Both the position numbers and the translations under genes were made by a program. Shown in pieces: positions 63,811 to 64,000 of a stretch of DNA of 64,000 nt (positions within the stretch are counted from its first letter, which is position 1; every line of letters begins with the position of its first letter). A model generated the notes under the pieces. It did not search any database, had not been told where the DNA came from, and was given only the letters and a program-made list of their open reading frames with translations. The stretch is taken from positions 227,083-291,082 of the forward strand of contig NMRA01000411.1 in the NCBI GenBank assembly GCA_002633005.1, written 5' to 3'. Source of the stretch: Phoronis australis. Its lineage: Eukaryota > Phoronida > Phoronidae.

Positions 63811-63863
<53 letters not shown>
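62806..63863 (+). repeat. Direct duplication 62806-63316 / 63318-63863 at a single N
   Basis: Both arms begin at TCAATTATTCCCATGAAAA and end in a CA microsatellite. The N at 63317 sits immediately after the first CA run. They differ at scattered bases, so they look like two haplotypes. Confidence 0.9.
63815..63863. repeat. (CA)n microsatellite
   Basis: About 24 CA units. The shorter left copy is at 63297-63316. It produces a spurious Thr-His repeat frame. Confidence 0.95.
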
Positions 63864-63867
<4 letters not shown>

Positions 63868-64000
63868 ACCTTTTTGTTTACGACTTTTTATCTCAAAAGT
63901 CAGAACACTTGTCTAGACATTCTCGATTAGTCGTATAAGACGGGTATAATATACGATTATCGTTTACGACAGTCGTACATGAAGTCATATCAGAGTCTAC

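Noticed and set aside
63738-63938. Frame encoding a Thr-His repeat
   Set aside because: Translation of a CA microsatellite.

Overview
This is an AT-rich stretch of animal nuclear DNA: long introns and intergenic sequence, GT-AG splice sites, microsatellites, minisatellites and many short palindromic transposon remnants. It comes from a draft assembly, with single-N joins at 1140, 33765, 47861 and 63317 and an 18-base N run at 43440-43457. The one gene I recognise is ethanolamine kinase. The overall texture suggests a marine invertebrate, but I cannot name the species.

Left part, about 1 to 9.55 kb, plus strand: the 3' end of an ethanolamine kinase gene (ETNK1/ETNK2 family). Its last three coding exons are at 545-696 (assembled a second time at 1883-2034), 2902-2975 and 6567-6642. 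They are followed by a probable long 3' UTR with polyadenylation signals at 9471 and 9526. The catalytic exons lie to the left of the window. The penultimate exon is the last unit of a roughly 92-bp tandem array whose earlier units look like decayed copies of that exon and its splice acceptor.

Middle part, about 10.2 to 25 kb: no recognisable protein, but CpG is visibly denser than on either side. There are three TATA-type promoter candidates, near 10927, 18103 and 23023. The last two are each followed by a short ATG-initiated segment ending at a consensus-like splice donor in the same phase. I read this as the unmethylated promoter and regulatory region of a second, rightward transcription unit.

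Right part, about 25 to 64 kb: no recognisable coding sequence. It is CpG-poor and holds dispersed repeat families, minisatellites, uncollapsed haplotype duplications and two weak exon candidates (40773-40829 and 53025-53109) in a compatible reading phase. It may be the large 5' intron region of the second unit. In vertebrates the ETNK genes neighbour SoxD genes (ETNK1 with SOX5, ETNK2 with SOX13), so SoxD is worth testing as the neighbour, but I see no HMG box here.
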